A DNA stretch of 64,000 nucleotides from Qipengyuania algicida. GTDB taxonomy: Bacteria > Pseudomonadota > Alphaproteobacteria > Sphingomonadales > Sphingomonadaceae. Where the stretch lies: positions 124,001 to 188,000 of the forward strand of contig NZ_WTYA01000002.1 in assembly GCF_009828025.1 (NCBI RefSeq), in the 5' to 3' direction. This document shows, one piece after another, positions 8,520 to 16,498 of this stretch (position 1 is the first letter of the stretch; each line of letters opens with the position of its first letter). The position numbers were made by a program, and so were the translations under genes. Under the pieces are notes generated by a model. The model saw only the letters and a program-made list of their open reading frames with translations. It was not told the origin of the DNA and did not search any database.

Positions 8520-8779
8520 TCCTACCTCTATCCCCGACCCTAAGGATCGTACCCTACAGGTCCGCCGCAGCGATCTCGATCGCCAAAAGCGGTCCCTCAG
8601 GGCGCGGCCTATAAGCGGGCCGGGCACACGGCACAAGCGACAATGCCCGGAAAATCAAAAGCTGTGCCCCGAAATGACACCCACGCTCGAATTCAGGCAT
8701 CGCCGTTAACCTTTTCTTGACCATGTTCCGCCGAAAACAGTCTCGCCGGCGGGGGATGCCGGTCTAAAACGGGGGATTT

Positions 8780-9115
8780 ATGATGACTGTATTGAATGGG
8801 ATTGAAGGCGGCGGCGGACGGATCGTTCAGGGCGCACAAGCCGAACCGATGATCGCCGACTGCCTCAAGCGCTATGACGCGGGCCAGCTCGATGCGCTGT
8901 ACGATCTTGGAGTCGCTTTTTCGACCGGAAGCCATGGGGTTACCTGCGACCTGGTCGAGGCGCACAAATGGTTCAACATCGCTGCCTCGGAAGGCCATGA
9001 AGAGGCCGCCTGGTGCCGGTCCGATGTGTCCGAAGAAATGACCGCACGCGAAATCGCCGAGGCTCAGCGCCGCGCTCGCGAGTGGCTGCGACAGAGCGAA
9101 TCGCGCGCCGCCTGA
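8780..9115 (+). CDS. Small Sel1-like repeat protein
   Basis: 111 residues. The centre reads LDALYDLGVAFSTGSHG, then DLVEAHKWFNIAASEGHEEAAW, which is a Sel1-type TPR helix pair (LG..Y.tG..v..d...A.kWf..AA..Gh..A). It then continues into a charged helix (TAREIAEAQRRAREWL). Sel1 repeats mediate protein contacts; no enzymatic domain or signal peptide is visible. Two ATG codons are adjacent (8780 and 8783) and either could start. The gene is convergent with the FemAB-like gene, leaving only seven bases between them. Related short proteins are common in sphingomonads without known function. Confidence 0.65.
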   Translation: MMTVLNGIEGGGGRIVQGAQAEPMIADCLKRYDAGQLDALYDLGVAFSTGSHGVTCDLVEAHKWFNIAASEGHEEAAWCRSDVSEEMTAREIAEAQRRAREWLRQSESRAA

Positions 9116-9122
9116 GAGCGAA

Positions 9123-10253
9123 TCAGCCGCGCCTGAACGGGGTGCGGCGTTCAAGAAAGTTGGCGTCCGCCGCCACACCGGCGCGCTCACGCTCGAGGAA
9201 ATCGGCGACTGCATCGGCAAAACCTGCATCGGCGATCCAATGCGCCGATACGGTCTGCACCGGTTCATATCCACGCGCCAGCTTGTGCTGGCCCTGCGCC
9301 CCGGCCTCGACCCGCGCCAGCCCCAGCTCGATCGCAGCGTCGATCGCCTGGTAATAGCACAGCTCGAAATGCAGGAAGCGGATGTCGCGAGTGCAACCCC
9401 AGTAGCGGCCGTAGAGCGCATCGCTGCCGATGATATTGAGCGCGCCGGCGACGGACTCGCCATCATGCTCGGCGAGGATCAGCAGCACCTTGTCGTCCAA
9501 CCGCTGGTGAATGAGGTCGAAGGCTTCGCGGGTCAGATAGGGCGTACCCCATTTGCGAGCACCGGTGTCCTGGTAAAAAATCCAGAAGGCGTCCCAATGC
9601 TCGGCGCGAATATCGTCGCCGCGCAAGCGCTTGATCGCAACCTCGGCCTGCGCAGCGGCCCGTTCCTTGCGCAGATCCTTGCGCTTGCGGGACGACAGCG
9701 CGGCAAGAAAATCATCGAAACTGGCGTAGTCGCGATTGATCCAGTGGTATTGCAGATCGGTCCGACGCATCCAGCCCGCCGCTTCGAACAGAGGTTGCTG
9801 GTCAGGTTCGATGAAGCTGGCATGGGCCGAGGAAAAGCCATTCTGCTCGCACAGCTGTTGCGCGGCAGCGAGCAATGGCAGCGCGAATTTCTCGTCCTTC
9901 AGCAGCAGCCTTGGTCCCGTCGCCGGAGTAAACGGCGCAGCGATCTGGAGCTTGGGGTAATAGCGCCCGCCCGCGCGCTGGTAGGCATCCGCCCAGGCAT
10001 GATCGAAAACATATTCGCCCTGGCTGTGTCCTTTGAGATAGGACGGGAGTGCTGCGCATAGGCGTCCCTGCCCATCCTCGACCACCAGCGGCGCAGGCTG
10101 CCAGCCGGTGCCCTCCCCCACACTACCTGAATCCTCCAGTGCGGTCAGAAAGCCGTGACTCATAAATGGGTTGGCATGTGGCACCAGCGCATCCCATTGG
10201 TCAGCCGCGAATGCGCCGACCGAACCGCCCAGCTTCACTATCAATTCGGTCAT
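9123..10253 (-). CDS. FemAB-like GNAT-fold protein (DUF482, peptidogalycan biosynthesis family)
   Basis: 376 residues from the ATG at 10253, which overlaps the stop of the upstream GDPD gene (ATGA). The conserved blocks NPFMSHGFLTALEDSGSV, GRYYPKLQIAAPFTPATGPRLL, SRKRKDLRKERA and AGAQGQHKLARGYEP...SAHW are those of DUF482, a family with two GNAT-like lobes related to FemAB aminoacyl transferases. The reaction is unproven; an acyl or aminoacyl transfer is the usual inference. It is the last gene of a five-gene coupled run. Confidence 0.85.
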   Translation of the reverse strand: MTELIVKLGGSVGAFAADQWDALVPHANPFMSHGFLTALEDSGSVGEGTGWQPAPLVVEDGQGRLCAALPSYLKGHSQGEYVFDHAWADAYQRAGGRYYPKLQIAAPFTPATGPRLLLKDEKFALPLLAAAQQLCEQNGFSSAHASFIEPDQQPLFEAAGWMRRTDLQYHWINRDYASFDDFLAALSSRKRKDLRKERAAAQAEVAIKRLRGDDIRAEHWDAFWIFYQDTGARKWGTPYLTREAFDLIHQRLDDKVLLILAEHDGESVAGALNIIGSDALYGRYWGCTRDIRFLHFELCYYQAIDAAIELGLARVEAGAQGQHKLARGYEPVQTVSAHWIADAGFADAVADFLERERAGVAADANFLERRTPFRRG

Positions 10254-11020
10254 GTAATGCCCGCACCCTCGGCTATTGGCGCGTCGGCGCAAGTCAAAGC
10301 GAGCGCCAGCTTTACAGGCGTGTCGATCGTCCAGGTCAGCACCGGCATCCCGTAATCGCGCAAGCCTTGAACGAAGCGATTGGGCAAGGCTGCGATATGA
10401 TAAGCCATGAAGTCCGGTTTCGCGATCCACAGTGCGAAGTGCCGCTGCCACGCTTTCTGCGTATACCCCTTCTCGTCCTCGCGCATCACCAGCCCACGCA
10501 CGATTTGCGGGGCATGACGGCGCAGCCAGCGCGACACGCGCGGATCGAAGCTCATTACTGCAAACTGTCCGTCATAGCTCGCCAGAGTATCGGCAACCGC
10601 GCGGCACGTCCGGTCTACATCATAACCCTTGCGCGACTTGATCTCGATCAGCAGCGGCACCTTGCCCTTCACCAGCTCCAACAGATCGGTAAGCGCAAAC
10701 GGGCTGTCATCCGAATCCAGATATTTGAGCGCCCGCCATTCCTCGTGCGTCAGCGTTTCGCCTGCCTCCGCACGCCCGATCAACCGGGCGAAATCCCAGT
10801 CGTGATAGACCATCGGCCAGCCGTCGCGGGTGCGCTGGATATCGCACTCGATGCCCAAGCCAGCCTCAACCGCTGCCCGGAAGGCGCTCGGCGAATTCTC
10901 GATCCGCCCGGCACCGTGTAGCCCGCGATGCGCATAGGTCCATGCGCCCAGCCAGCCCACCCGCGCCGGGTCGGGCGGGGGAGCGAAGAAACGGTCAATC
11001 CGTGAGAGCAATGACCGCAT
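10250..11020 (-). CDS. Glycerophosphodiester phosphodiesterase family protein
   Basis: 256 residues from the ATG at 11020 (MRSLLSRIDRFFAPP); the start lies inside the end of the RidA gene, a 26-base overlap. GDPD motifs are clear: AHRGLHG, then IENSPSAFRAAVEAGLGIECD (E-x-D metal ligands) and the catalytic-site YHDWDFARL, followed by LIEIKS. These TIM-barrel enzymes hydrolyse glycerophosphodiesters to glycerol-3-phosphate and an alcohol. No signal peptide is evident, so it is probably cytoplasmic. Confidence 0.92.
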   Translation of the reverse strand: MRSLLSRIDRFFAPPPDPARVGWLGAWTYAHRGLHGAGRIENSPSAFRAAVEAGLGIECDIQRTRDGWPMVYHDWDFARLIGRAEAGETLTHEEWRALKYLDSDDSPFALTDLLELVKGKVPLLIEIKSRKGYDVDRTCRAVADTLASYDGQFAVMSFDPRVSRWLRRHAPQIVRGLVMREDEKGYTQKAWQRHFALWIAKPDFMAYHIAALPNRFVQGLRDYGMPVLTWTIDTPVKLALALTCADAPIAEGAGIT

Positions 11021-11450
11021 CCACCTCGACAGCGGCGTTGAGCGGCAGCACCGGCACGCCGACAGCTGCGCGCGCATGGCGTCCCTTGTCGCCGAAAACT
11101 TCCGCCATCAGGTCCGATGCGCCGTTCGCCACCTTGGGCTGGTCGGTGAAATCGGGGCTGGAAGCGATGAAGGCGCCCAGCTTGACCACCCGGCCTACCC
11201 GGTCGAGCAAACCGGCAGCTTCGAGCTGCGCGAGAATCATCAGCGCACACGCTCGCGCCGCCTGCTGACCGCGCTCGACACCGAGATCGACGCCCAGCTT
11301 GCCGGTCACCAGCTTGCCTTCGACGAACGGCAGCTGCCCCGAGATATAGGCGATATTGCCTTCGACCACGACCGGCAGGTAACTCGCCACCGGCGCGGCA
11401 GCCTGCGGCAGTTCGATACCCATATCGGCAAGGCGGGAGACAGTGTTCAT
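10995..11450 (-). CDS. RidA/YjgF-family protein
   Basis: 151 residues from the ATG at 11450, which overlaps the stop of the HAD gene (ATGA). The pattern VVEGNIAYISGQLPF...ARACALMILAQLEAAGLLDRVGRVVKLGAFIASSPDFTDQPKV and the ending VGVPVLPLNAAVEVDAVIAL is that of the longer RidA subfamily. RidA proteins deaminate reactive enamine/imine intermediates made by PLP enzymes, but the catalytic Arg of archetypal RidA is not obvious here, so activity is uncertain. It is the third gene of the coupled run. Confidence 0.88.
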   Translation of the reverse strand: MNTVSRLADMGIELPQAAAPVASYLPVVVEGNIAYISGQLPFVEGKLVTGKLGVDLGVERGQQAARACALMILAQLEAAGLLDRVGRVVKLGAFIASSPDFTDQPKVANGASDLMAEVFGDKGRHARAAVGVPVLPLNAAVEVDAVIALTD

Positions 11451-12082
11451 GCAATTTGGTCCTCTTGTTCGAGACGATCGATCAGCCATGGCAATGCTTC
11501 GGCCCAATTGTCGATACGGGCGTCGGCATGGCCAGCCTCATAAGCGCAATCGATATGCGGCGCGAGCATCGGTTCGCCGCACAGATGCAATGTGGAAATG
11601 CCCGGCACGGTTTCGCGCGCGGATTGGTGGTGCTGCGGCAAATCATCGATGAAAATCGCCCGCGTGGGCGCGTATTCCTCGACTATCGCGCGGAGCGCCG
11701 GACCTTTCGGTCCCTGATTGGTGAATACGCGTGCTTCTATGCCGTGACGGATCAGCTGTTGGCGCCGCTTTTCCTGCCGCTCGTCGTTGAGATTGGTCAG
11801 GATGACCACATCAGCATGATCGGCAAGTGCATTGATTCCGGCAACTGCCCCGGCAATCGGCGTCTGACGATCCATTTGCGTATCGAAGAAGCCGCCAAGC
11901 AACCGCCAGATTTCCTGCGGCGCGACGGGATCGCCACTCGCACGGTGGCGCATCGCCTGACTGAAATCATTGCTGGCCATGGTGAAGTCGACGTCGTGCT
12001 CCTCCCCCAGCCAGTCGCGGAAATGCGCGACCATGTGGAGCAGCACCTCGTCACAGTCGGAGATCACGAGCGGACGGCTCAT
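11447..12082 (-). CDS. HAD-superfamily hydrolase
   Basis: 211 residues. Motif I is SDCDEVLL (DxDxV), motif II is VILTNLND, motif III uses the lysine in NQGPKGPAL, and motif IV is AIFIDDLPQH. The spacing fits a HAD phosphatase with a small cap. The substrate is unknown. It overlaps its neighbours on both sides by four bases, between the DUF3572 and RidA genes. Confidence 0.87.
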   Translation of the reverse strand: MSRPLVISDCDEVLLHMVAHFRDWLGEEHDVDFTMASNDFSQAMRHRASGDPVAPQEIWRLLGGFFDTQMDRQTPIAGAVAGINALADHADVVILTNLNDERQEKRRQQLIRHGIEARVFTNQGPKGPALRAIVEEYAPTRAIFIDDLPQHHQSARETVPGISTLHLCGEPMLAPHIDCAYEAGHADARIDNWAEALPWLIDRLEQEDQIA

Positions 12083-12354
12083 CGGGAAAGCTCCCCGCGC
12101 GCGGCGATCAGTTCTTCAGGTTTTACACCGAGCGCATCGGCAGCGGCGACAAGGTCCGGTTCATGCGCTGCGAGAAAATCGAGCACGGCACCCAATACAC
12201 CCACATCCCCCAGGCCGTCACGCAACTGATCGGGTGTAAGGCCCGTCAGCGCCAGCAAACGCGCCGCACGATCGGGATCGCCCAGCACCCAGCCGAGCGC
12301 CGAAAGCGCCAATGTGTCGGGGCCCCGTTTCGGGACAGTGGATTCAGCTTGCAC
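12079..12354 (-). CDS. DUF3572 family protein
   Basis: 91 residues. The sequence DTLALSALGWVLGDPDRAARLLALTGLTPDQLRDGL...VLDFLAAHEPDLVAAADALGVKPEEL is the whole-length pattern of DUF3572, a small all-helical family of alphaproteobacteria with no known function. It is the first gene of a five-gene minus-strand run whose members overlap each other, and it is divergent from divK, leaving a 71-base shared promoter region. Confidence 0.88.
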   Translation of the reverse strand: MQAESTVPKRGPDTLALSALGWVLGDPDRAARLLALTGLTPDQLRDGLGDVGVLGAVLDFLAAHEPDLVAAADALGVKPEELIAARGELSR

Positions 12355-12425
12355 TTGCGGAATTGTCAGTCTCCGATGAAAACCCTAACTGGGCGTCGCG
12401 CCATTGAACGGGACAGACAAGCCAA

Positions 12426-12812
12426 GTGCCAAAGCGAATACTGGTTGTCGAGGACAACGATCTCAACCGTAAGCTCTTCTGCGACGTTCTGAAAGCGAAC
12501 GGTTACGAAGTCGTGCCCGTCGCTGACGGGCAGAACGTGGTCCCCACCGCGCTGAAGTTCAAGCCGCATCTGGTGATCATGGATATCCAGCTACCCAATG
12601 TCTCGGGGTTGGAGCTGATCGCCGAGTTCAAGCGCGACAAGGCGCTTGCCGAAACGCCGGTGCTGGCGGTGACCGCCTATGCCGGCAAGGGCGACGAAGA
12701 CCGTATCCGTGGCGCAGGAGCGGTGGACTACCTGGCCAAGCCCGTTTCGATCGGTCCGTTCATGGCTGCGATCACGCGGTTGCTGGGTGACGAACAGCGC
12801 GAGCGCGCTTGA
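12426..12812 (+). CDS. divK: DivK-type single-domain response regulator
   Basis: 128 residues from a GTG start (12426). A complete receiver domain with no output domain: the acidic pocket VVEDND, phospho-acceptor Asp53 (LVIMDIQLP, the same number as Caulobacter DivK), Thr83 (AVTAYA) and Lys105 (YLAKPVS). DivK relays phosphate between the PleC/DivJ kinases and so controls CtrA and the asymmetric cell cycle in alphaproteobacteria. pleD is the usual Caulobacter neighbour but is not here; instead an acyl carrier protein gene follows after 67 bases. Confidence 0.9.
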   Translation: MPKRILVVEDNDLNRKLFCDVLKANGYEVVPVADGQNVVPTALKFKPHLVIMDIQLPNVSGLELIAEFKRDKALAETPVLAVTAYAGKGDEDRIRGAGAVDYLAKPVSIGPFMAAITRLLGDEQRERA

Positions 12813-12879
12813 CAAGCGGGTGGCTTAACCGCTTTGCCGCGCCTATTGGGCGCAACACAGCCCCTTGAAAGGAACACTC

Positions 12880-13125
12880 ATGGACCGCGCAGAGGTCGAC
12901 AGCCGCATCCGCACCCTGATCGAACCCTTCAACAAGAAGGGCATCGCGGTTGGCGAGGATACCGGCTTTGCCAATGATCTGGAATTCGACAGCCTCACGG
13001 TGATGGATTTCGTCGCCGCGATCGAAGACGAATTCGACATCATCATTTCGATGAACCAGCAGGCCGCAATCGAGACCTACGGCCAATTGGTCGACGCCGT
13101 TACCAAGATGGTATCCGACGCATGA
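12880..13125 (+). CDS. Acyl carrier protein dedicated to sphingolipid synthesis (inferred)
   Basis: 81 residues, ATG at 12880 with an AAAGGA ribosome site. The motif LEFDSLTVMDF carries the phosphopantetheine-attachment Ser38 (DSL), in a four-helix ACP of normal size and acidity. Its stop overlaps the ATG of the serine palmitoyltransferase gene (ATGA), so the two are coupled. In Caulobacter and Sphingomonas a dedicated ACP beside spt supplies the fatty acyl group to the enzyme; the same role is inferred here from position. Confidence 0.9.
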   Translation: MDRAEVDSRIRTLIEPFNKKGIAVGEDTGFANDLEFDSLTVMDFVAAIEDEFDIIISMNQQAAIETYGQLVDAVTKMVSDA

Positions 13126-14372
13126 GCGAAGGTATCAGCCAAAGCGACCGACCGCAGGAGATCGAGGGCGACAGCGGCGATCTGTTCAGCAAATTCGATT
13201 CCCTGATCGCGATGCGCGAAAACCTGCTCTCCGGCGGGGTCGAAGATCCGTTCAACCTGGTGATGGAGAAAGTCATCTCTCCGACCCGCGCGATCTGCAA
13301 CGGGCGCGACACGATCCTGCTCGGGACCTACAATTACATGGGCATGACCTTCGATCCCGACGTGATCGAAGCCGGCCAGCAAGCCCTCGCCGATTTCGGT
13401 AGCGGCACCACAGGATCCCGTGTGCTCAACGGCACCTATCAGGGCCACAAGGAGTGCGAGGAGGCGCTGAAAGAATTCTACGGCATGGATCATGCCATGG
13501 TGTTCTCCACCGGCTATCAGGCCAATCTCGGGATCATCTCTACGATCGCGGGCAAGGGTGACTACGTCGTCCTCGACATCGACAGCCACGCCAGCATCTG
13601 GGACGGGTGCAAGATGGGCGATGCCGAAATCGTGCCGTTCAAGCACAATGATATCGAGGCGATGGAAAAGCGCCTGCGCCGCATTCCCGAAGGCGCAGGC
13701 AAGCTGGTGGTGCTCGAAGGCGTCTATTCGATGCTCGGCGATATCGCGCCACTCGCCGAAATGGTGAAAGTCGCCAAGAGCCATGGTGCGATGGTACTCG
13801 TGGACGAGGCGCATTCGATGGGCTTCATTGGCGAACACGGACGCGGCGTCGCGGAAGCGCAAGGCGTGATGGACGATGTCGATTTCGTCATCGGCACTTT
13901 CTCCAAGAGCGTAGGCACGGTGGGCGGCTTCTGCGTTTCCAACCACCCCAAGTTCGAGATCATGCGTCTGGTCTGCCGCCCCTATGTCTTCACCGCGAGC
14001 CTGCCGCCCAGCGTGGTCGCCACCGCTGCGACCAGTATCCGCAAGCTGATGCAGGGCAGCAACAAGCGCGCGCATCTGTGGGAGAATTCCAAGACCCTCC
14101 ATGGCGGTTTGAAAGCGCTGGGCTTTGAGCTCGGCACCGACGAACCCCAGAGCGCGATCATTGCTGTCATCATGCCCGATCTGGAACGCGGTGCGGCCAT
14201 GTGGGAAGCGCTGATCAAGGAAGGCCTGTACGTTAATCTGGCGCGTCCCCCGGCAACTCCTGCAAACATGACCCTGCTGCGTTGCTCGCTGTGCGCCGAG
14301 CATTCGGAAGAGGAAGTTCAGACGATTCTCGGCATGTTCGAACGCGCCGGGAAAGCGGTGGGTATTATCTAG
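13122..14372 (+). CDS. spt: Serine palmitoyltransferase (alpha-oxoamine synthase)
   Basis: 416 residues. A PLP-dependent alpha-oxoamine synthase that condenses L-serine with a fatty acyl thioester to 3-ketosphinganine, the first step of sphingolipid synthesis. Conserved blocks: NYMGMTFDPDVIEAG, FGSGTTGSRVLNGTYQGHKECEEAL, VLVDEAHSMGFIGEHGRG and the PLP lysine K262 in GTFSKSVGTVGGF. The family also contains KBL and AONS enzymes, but coupling to its own ACP and the N-terminal extension point to the sphingomonad SPT. Later genes of the pathway are not in the window. Confidence 0.9.
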   Translation: MSEGISQSDRPQEIEGDSGDLFSKFDSLIAMRENLLSGGVEDPFNLVMEKVISPTRAICNGRDTILLGTYNYMGMTFDPDVIEAGQQALADFGSGTTGSRVLNGTYQGHKECEEALKEFYGMDHAMVFSTGYQANLGIISTIAGKGDYVVLDIDSHASIWDGCKMGDAEIVPFKHNDIEAMEKRLRRIPEGAGKLVVLEGVYSMLGDIAPLAEMVKVAKSHGAMVLVDEAHSMGFIGEHGRGVAEAQGVMDDVDFVIGTFSKSVGTVGGFCVSNHPKFEIMRLVCRPYVFTASLPPSVVATAATSIRKLMQGSNKRAHLWENSKTLHGGLKALGFELGTDEPQSAIIAVIMPDLERGAAMWEALIKEGLYVNLARPPATPANMTLLRCSLCAEHSEEEVQTILGMFERAGKAVGII

Positions 14373-14442
14373 CTTACATCGTTAATATTGCTTGTGTTTC
14401 AGCTTCTCGTCGCGCACGGTCTACGCAAACAGGGGAGCAGGT

Positions 14443-15858
14443 ATGGGGCGCAATTCGATTATTACTAGCAGCCGTAATGCGGTCTCGCTTTTTGGCCTTG
14501 CTTTTGCTTTGGCATCTTGTGGCGGCGGAGGAGGATCAAGCTCATCCATCAATCGCGCACCGCAATTCTCATCTGCTTCCAAGGTATCCGTCGCGGAAAA
14601 CAGTACCGGCTCTTTCTATTCCGCTGAGGCCAGCGATCCTGAAGGTAGCACGGTCGTAATTTCGATTGCCGGGGGAGCCGACGGGCCAAAATTTTCTCTG
14701 GATGGCTCAGGCGCACTCACTTTCGTAAAATCGCCTAATTTTGACCAACCTACCGATGCCAATCACGACAATATTTATGAAGTAACTTTGTCGGCAGTCG
14801 ATCCTAAGGGCGCCTCGTCAACGCTTGCTTTACAAGTAACAGTAACCAACGAACATGAAGGTGTGGCCACATCATTGGTCGCCAATGGATTCGGTCCGGA
14901 TGCGGTCATAACGGCACGCACCGACAAGAGCGGCTTATTGATTGCCTCTCAGGATGGATCTGTAAGCCAGATCGACCCAGCAACTGACTCGATCAGTGCA
15001 GTAGGAAATGTGTTTCAAACCGGTGAAACAGGGCGCATTCTGGCCATAAGTCATTTCAATAAAATGGGTGTAGTGATGATCGATCTCGACAATGTCGGCG
15101 TGATCCTTCGCACCATTCCTCTATCAGATTCGCTTGCCACTTACTCAAGTGACAAACTTATTGCAGGCGCAAATACCGAGAATGCACGCGGCGCATTGTA
15201 CATCGGAGGCGATGGCTATCTATACGCTGCCCTCGGCGATCCGAATGGCGATAATGCGCAGAATTCAAGTTCTGGTTTGGGCAAACTGTTCCGCGTTCAA
15301 ATTGATCCTTATTGCGGTGCATCGGTCGGGACATACTGCTTTTCTGCTGGTGCAATCGGCGATGGACTACATGCCCCCGCCGGTGGAGGCGGCTACCAGC
15401 AGCAAAGTTTTCTGCTAGACCGAGGGACGGACCAGCAGGAAGAAGTTGATTTCTATAATCAGGCTGCAAGCCCGCTCGATTTCGGCTGGCCATATCGAGA
15501 AGGCACATATGACCGCACAGCCAATCCGCCGGCTGCAATCAATGGTCCGTCGTTGACCTATGGTTATGGCGACGATTTCTATTCCGGCGAAGGTATGACT
15601 GGGGCAGCTTATTACACCGGCGCAATTGCAAGTCTCAACGACAAGATCCTGATGACCGATCAGTCAGGCAAGATTTTCGATTTTCCGGCAAGCTTCCTCA
15701 GTGACGGTACCCTCCATTCCGCACAAGAAATGGAGAACAGGACAGCCGATTTTGCCCCTGATTCAGGCACAATGGGCAATCCTGAAGCTATTGTTTTAGA
15801 CAAGTCCGGACGGATCTTCGTTTTGGACGATCAGGGGCAGCTTTTCGGAACCAGCTGA
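14443..15858 (+). CDS. Secreted lipoprotein: cadherin-like domain plus GSDH-type beta-propeller
   Basis: 471 residues from the ATG at 14443 (GGGGAGCAGG upstream). The N-terminus has a lipobox (FALASC), then a Gly/Ser linker. Residues of about 40-130 resemble a cadherin-like repeat (VSVAENSTGSFYSAEASDPEG, VTLSAVDPKG). The rest has propeller features of the glucose/sorbosone dehydrogenase group (GYLYAALGDPNGDNAQNSSS, GLGKLFRVQID, LDFGWPYREGTYD). It is short for a full enzyme and I cannot place the catalytic residues. Base composition is unlike the neighbours: the lines at 14761 and 15001 have 27 and 26 G+C of 60. Transfer from elsewhere is likely. Confidence 0.65.
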   Translation: MGRNSIITSSRNAVSLFGLAFALASCGGGGGSSSSINRAPQFSSASKVSVAENSTGSFYSAEASDPEGSTVVISIAGGADGPKFSLDGSGALTFVKSPNFDQPTDANHDNIYEVTLSAVDPKGASSTLALQVTVTNEHEGVATSLVANGFGPDAVITARTDKSGLLIASQDGSVSQIDPATDSISAVGNVFQTGETGRILAISHFNKMGVVMIDLDNVGVILRTIPLSDSLATYSSDKLIAGANTENARGALYIGGDGYLYAALGDPNGDNAQNSSSGLGKLFRVQIDPYCGASVGTYCFSAGAIGDGLHAPAGGGGYQQQSFLLDRGTDQQEEVDFYNQAASPLDFGWPYREGTYDRTANPPAAINGPSLTYGYGDDFYSGEGMTGAAYYTGAIASLNDKILMTDQSGKIFDFPASFLSDGTLHSAQEMENRTADFAPDSGTMGNPEAIVLDKSGRIFVLDDQGQLFGTS

Positions 15859-15974
15859 ATGATCGATAAAAGTTCGCATTATTGTATGTCGAAATTTTGA
15901 CTCAGCACTTCACGTCGTGGTGGCGCTGGAACGCTACCAATATTCAGGCGTCATCTTATTGAAGGAGACATGAG

Positions 15975-16403
15975 ATGACCACCAATTCCGCCTCAGCGCG
16001 TTATGACGGCATGGGCAAGGAGGGCAAGGGCCATATCGCTACAAAGTCCGGCGCGCTCAATGCTTCCTATGGTTTTGGCACGCGCTTTGAGGGCAAGCCG
16101 GGGACCAATCCCGAGGAGCTGATTGCCGCCGCCCATGCCGCCTGCTTCACCATGGCGCTGTCTTTCAAACTTGCCGAGGCGGGGTTTGAGGATGGCACAA
16201 TCGACACCGAGGCCAAGGTGACACTCGAGAAGCAGGGTGACGGATTCACAGTGACCAAATCCGCTCTGGCAACGAAAGCCGCGGTGCCGAAAATCGACAA
16301 GGCGCAATTCGAGGAGCTGGCCGCTGACGCAAAGGCAAACTGCCCGATTTCCAAACTCCTCGATTGTGAAATAACGCTGTTTCCAGAGCTTGTATCCGGC
16401 TAA
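15975..16403 (+). CDS. osmC: OsmC-family peroxiredoxin-like protein
   Basis: 142 residues, ATG after GAAGGAGA. Cys57 (AAHAACFTMALSF) and Cys123 (AKANCPISKLL) match the two reactive cysteines of OsmC, which reduces organic hydroperoxides. A third cysteine (Cys131) follows. The N-terminal GKGHIATKSGALNASYGFGTRFEG is also typical. It is a single gene between the AT-rich lipoprotein and the LuxR-type gene. Confidence 0.93.
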   Translation: MTTNSASARYDGMGKEGKGHIATKSGALNASYGFGTRFEGKPGTNPEELIAAAHAACFTMALSFKLAEAGFEDGTIDTEAKVTLEKQGDGFTVTKSALATKAAVPKIDKAQFEELAADAKANCPISKLLDCEITLFPELVSG

Positions 16404-16498
16404 CCGGCACCAGCATGCGACGGGCGCAGCTTGTGGCTAACCTGCCTCGTCCATAACCAAAAAAATTGTGATGGACGTCGAGGAAGGTGGGGTGTTGA

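Noticed and set aside
9240..10061. Long plus-strand open frame opposite the FemAB-like gene
   Set aside because: A shadow of the high-GC coding strand; no ribosome site and no recognisable motif, while the minus strand carries clear DUF482 motifs.
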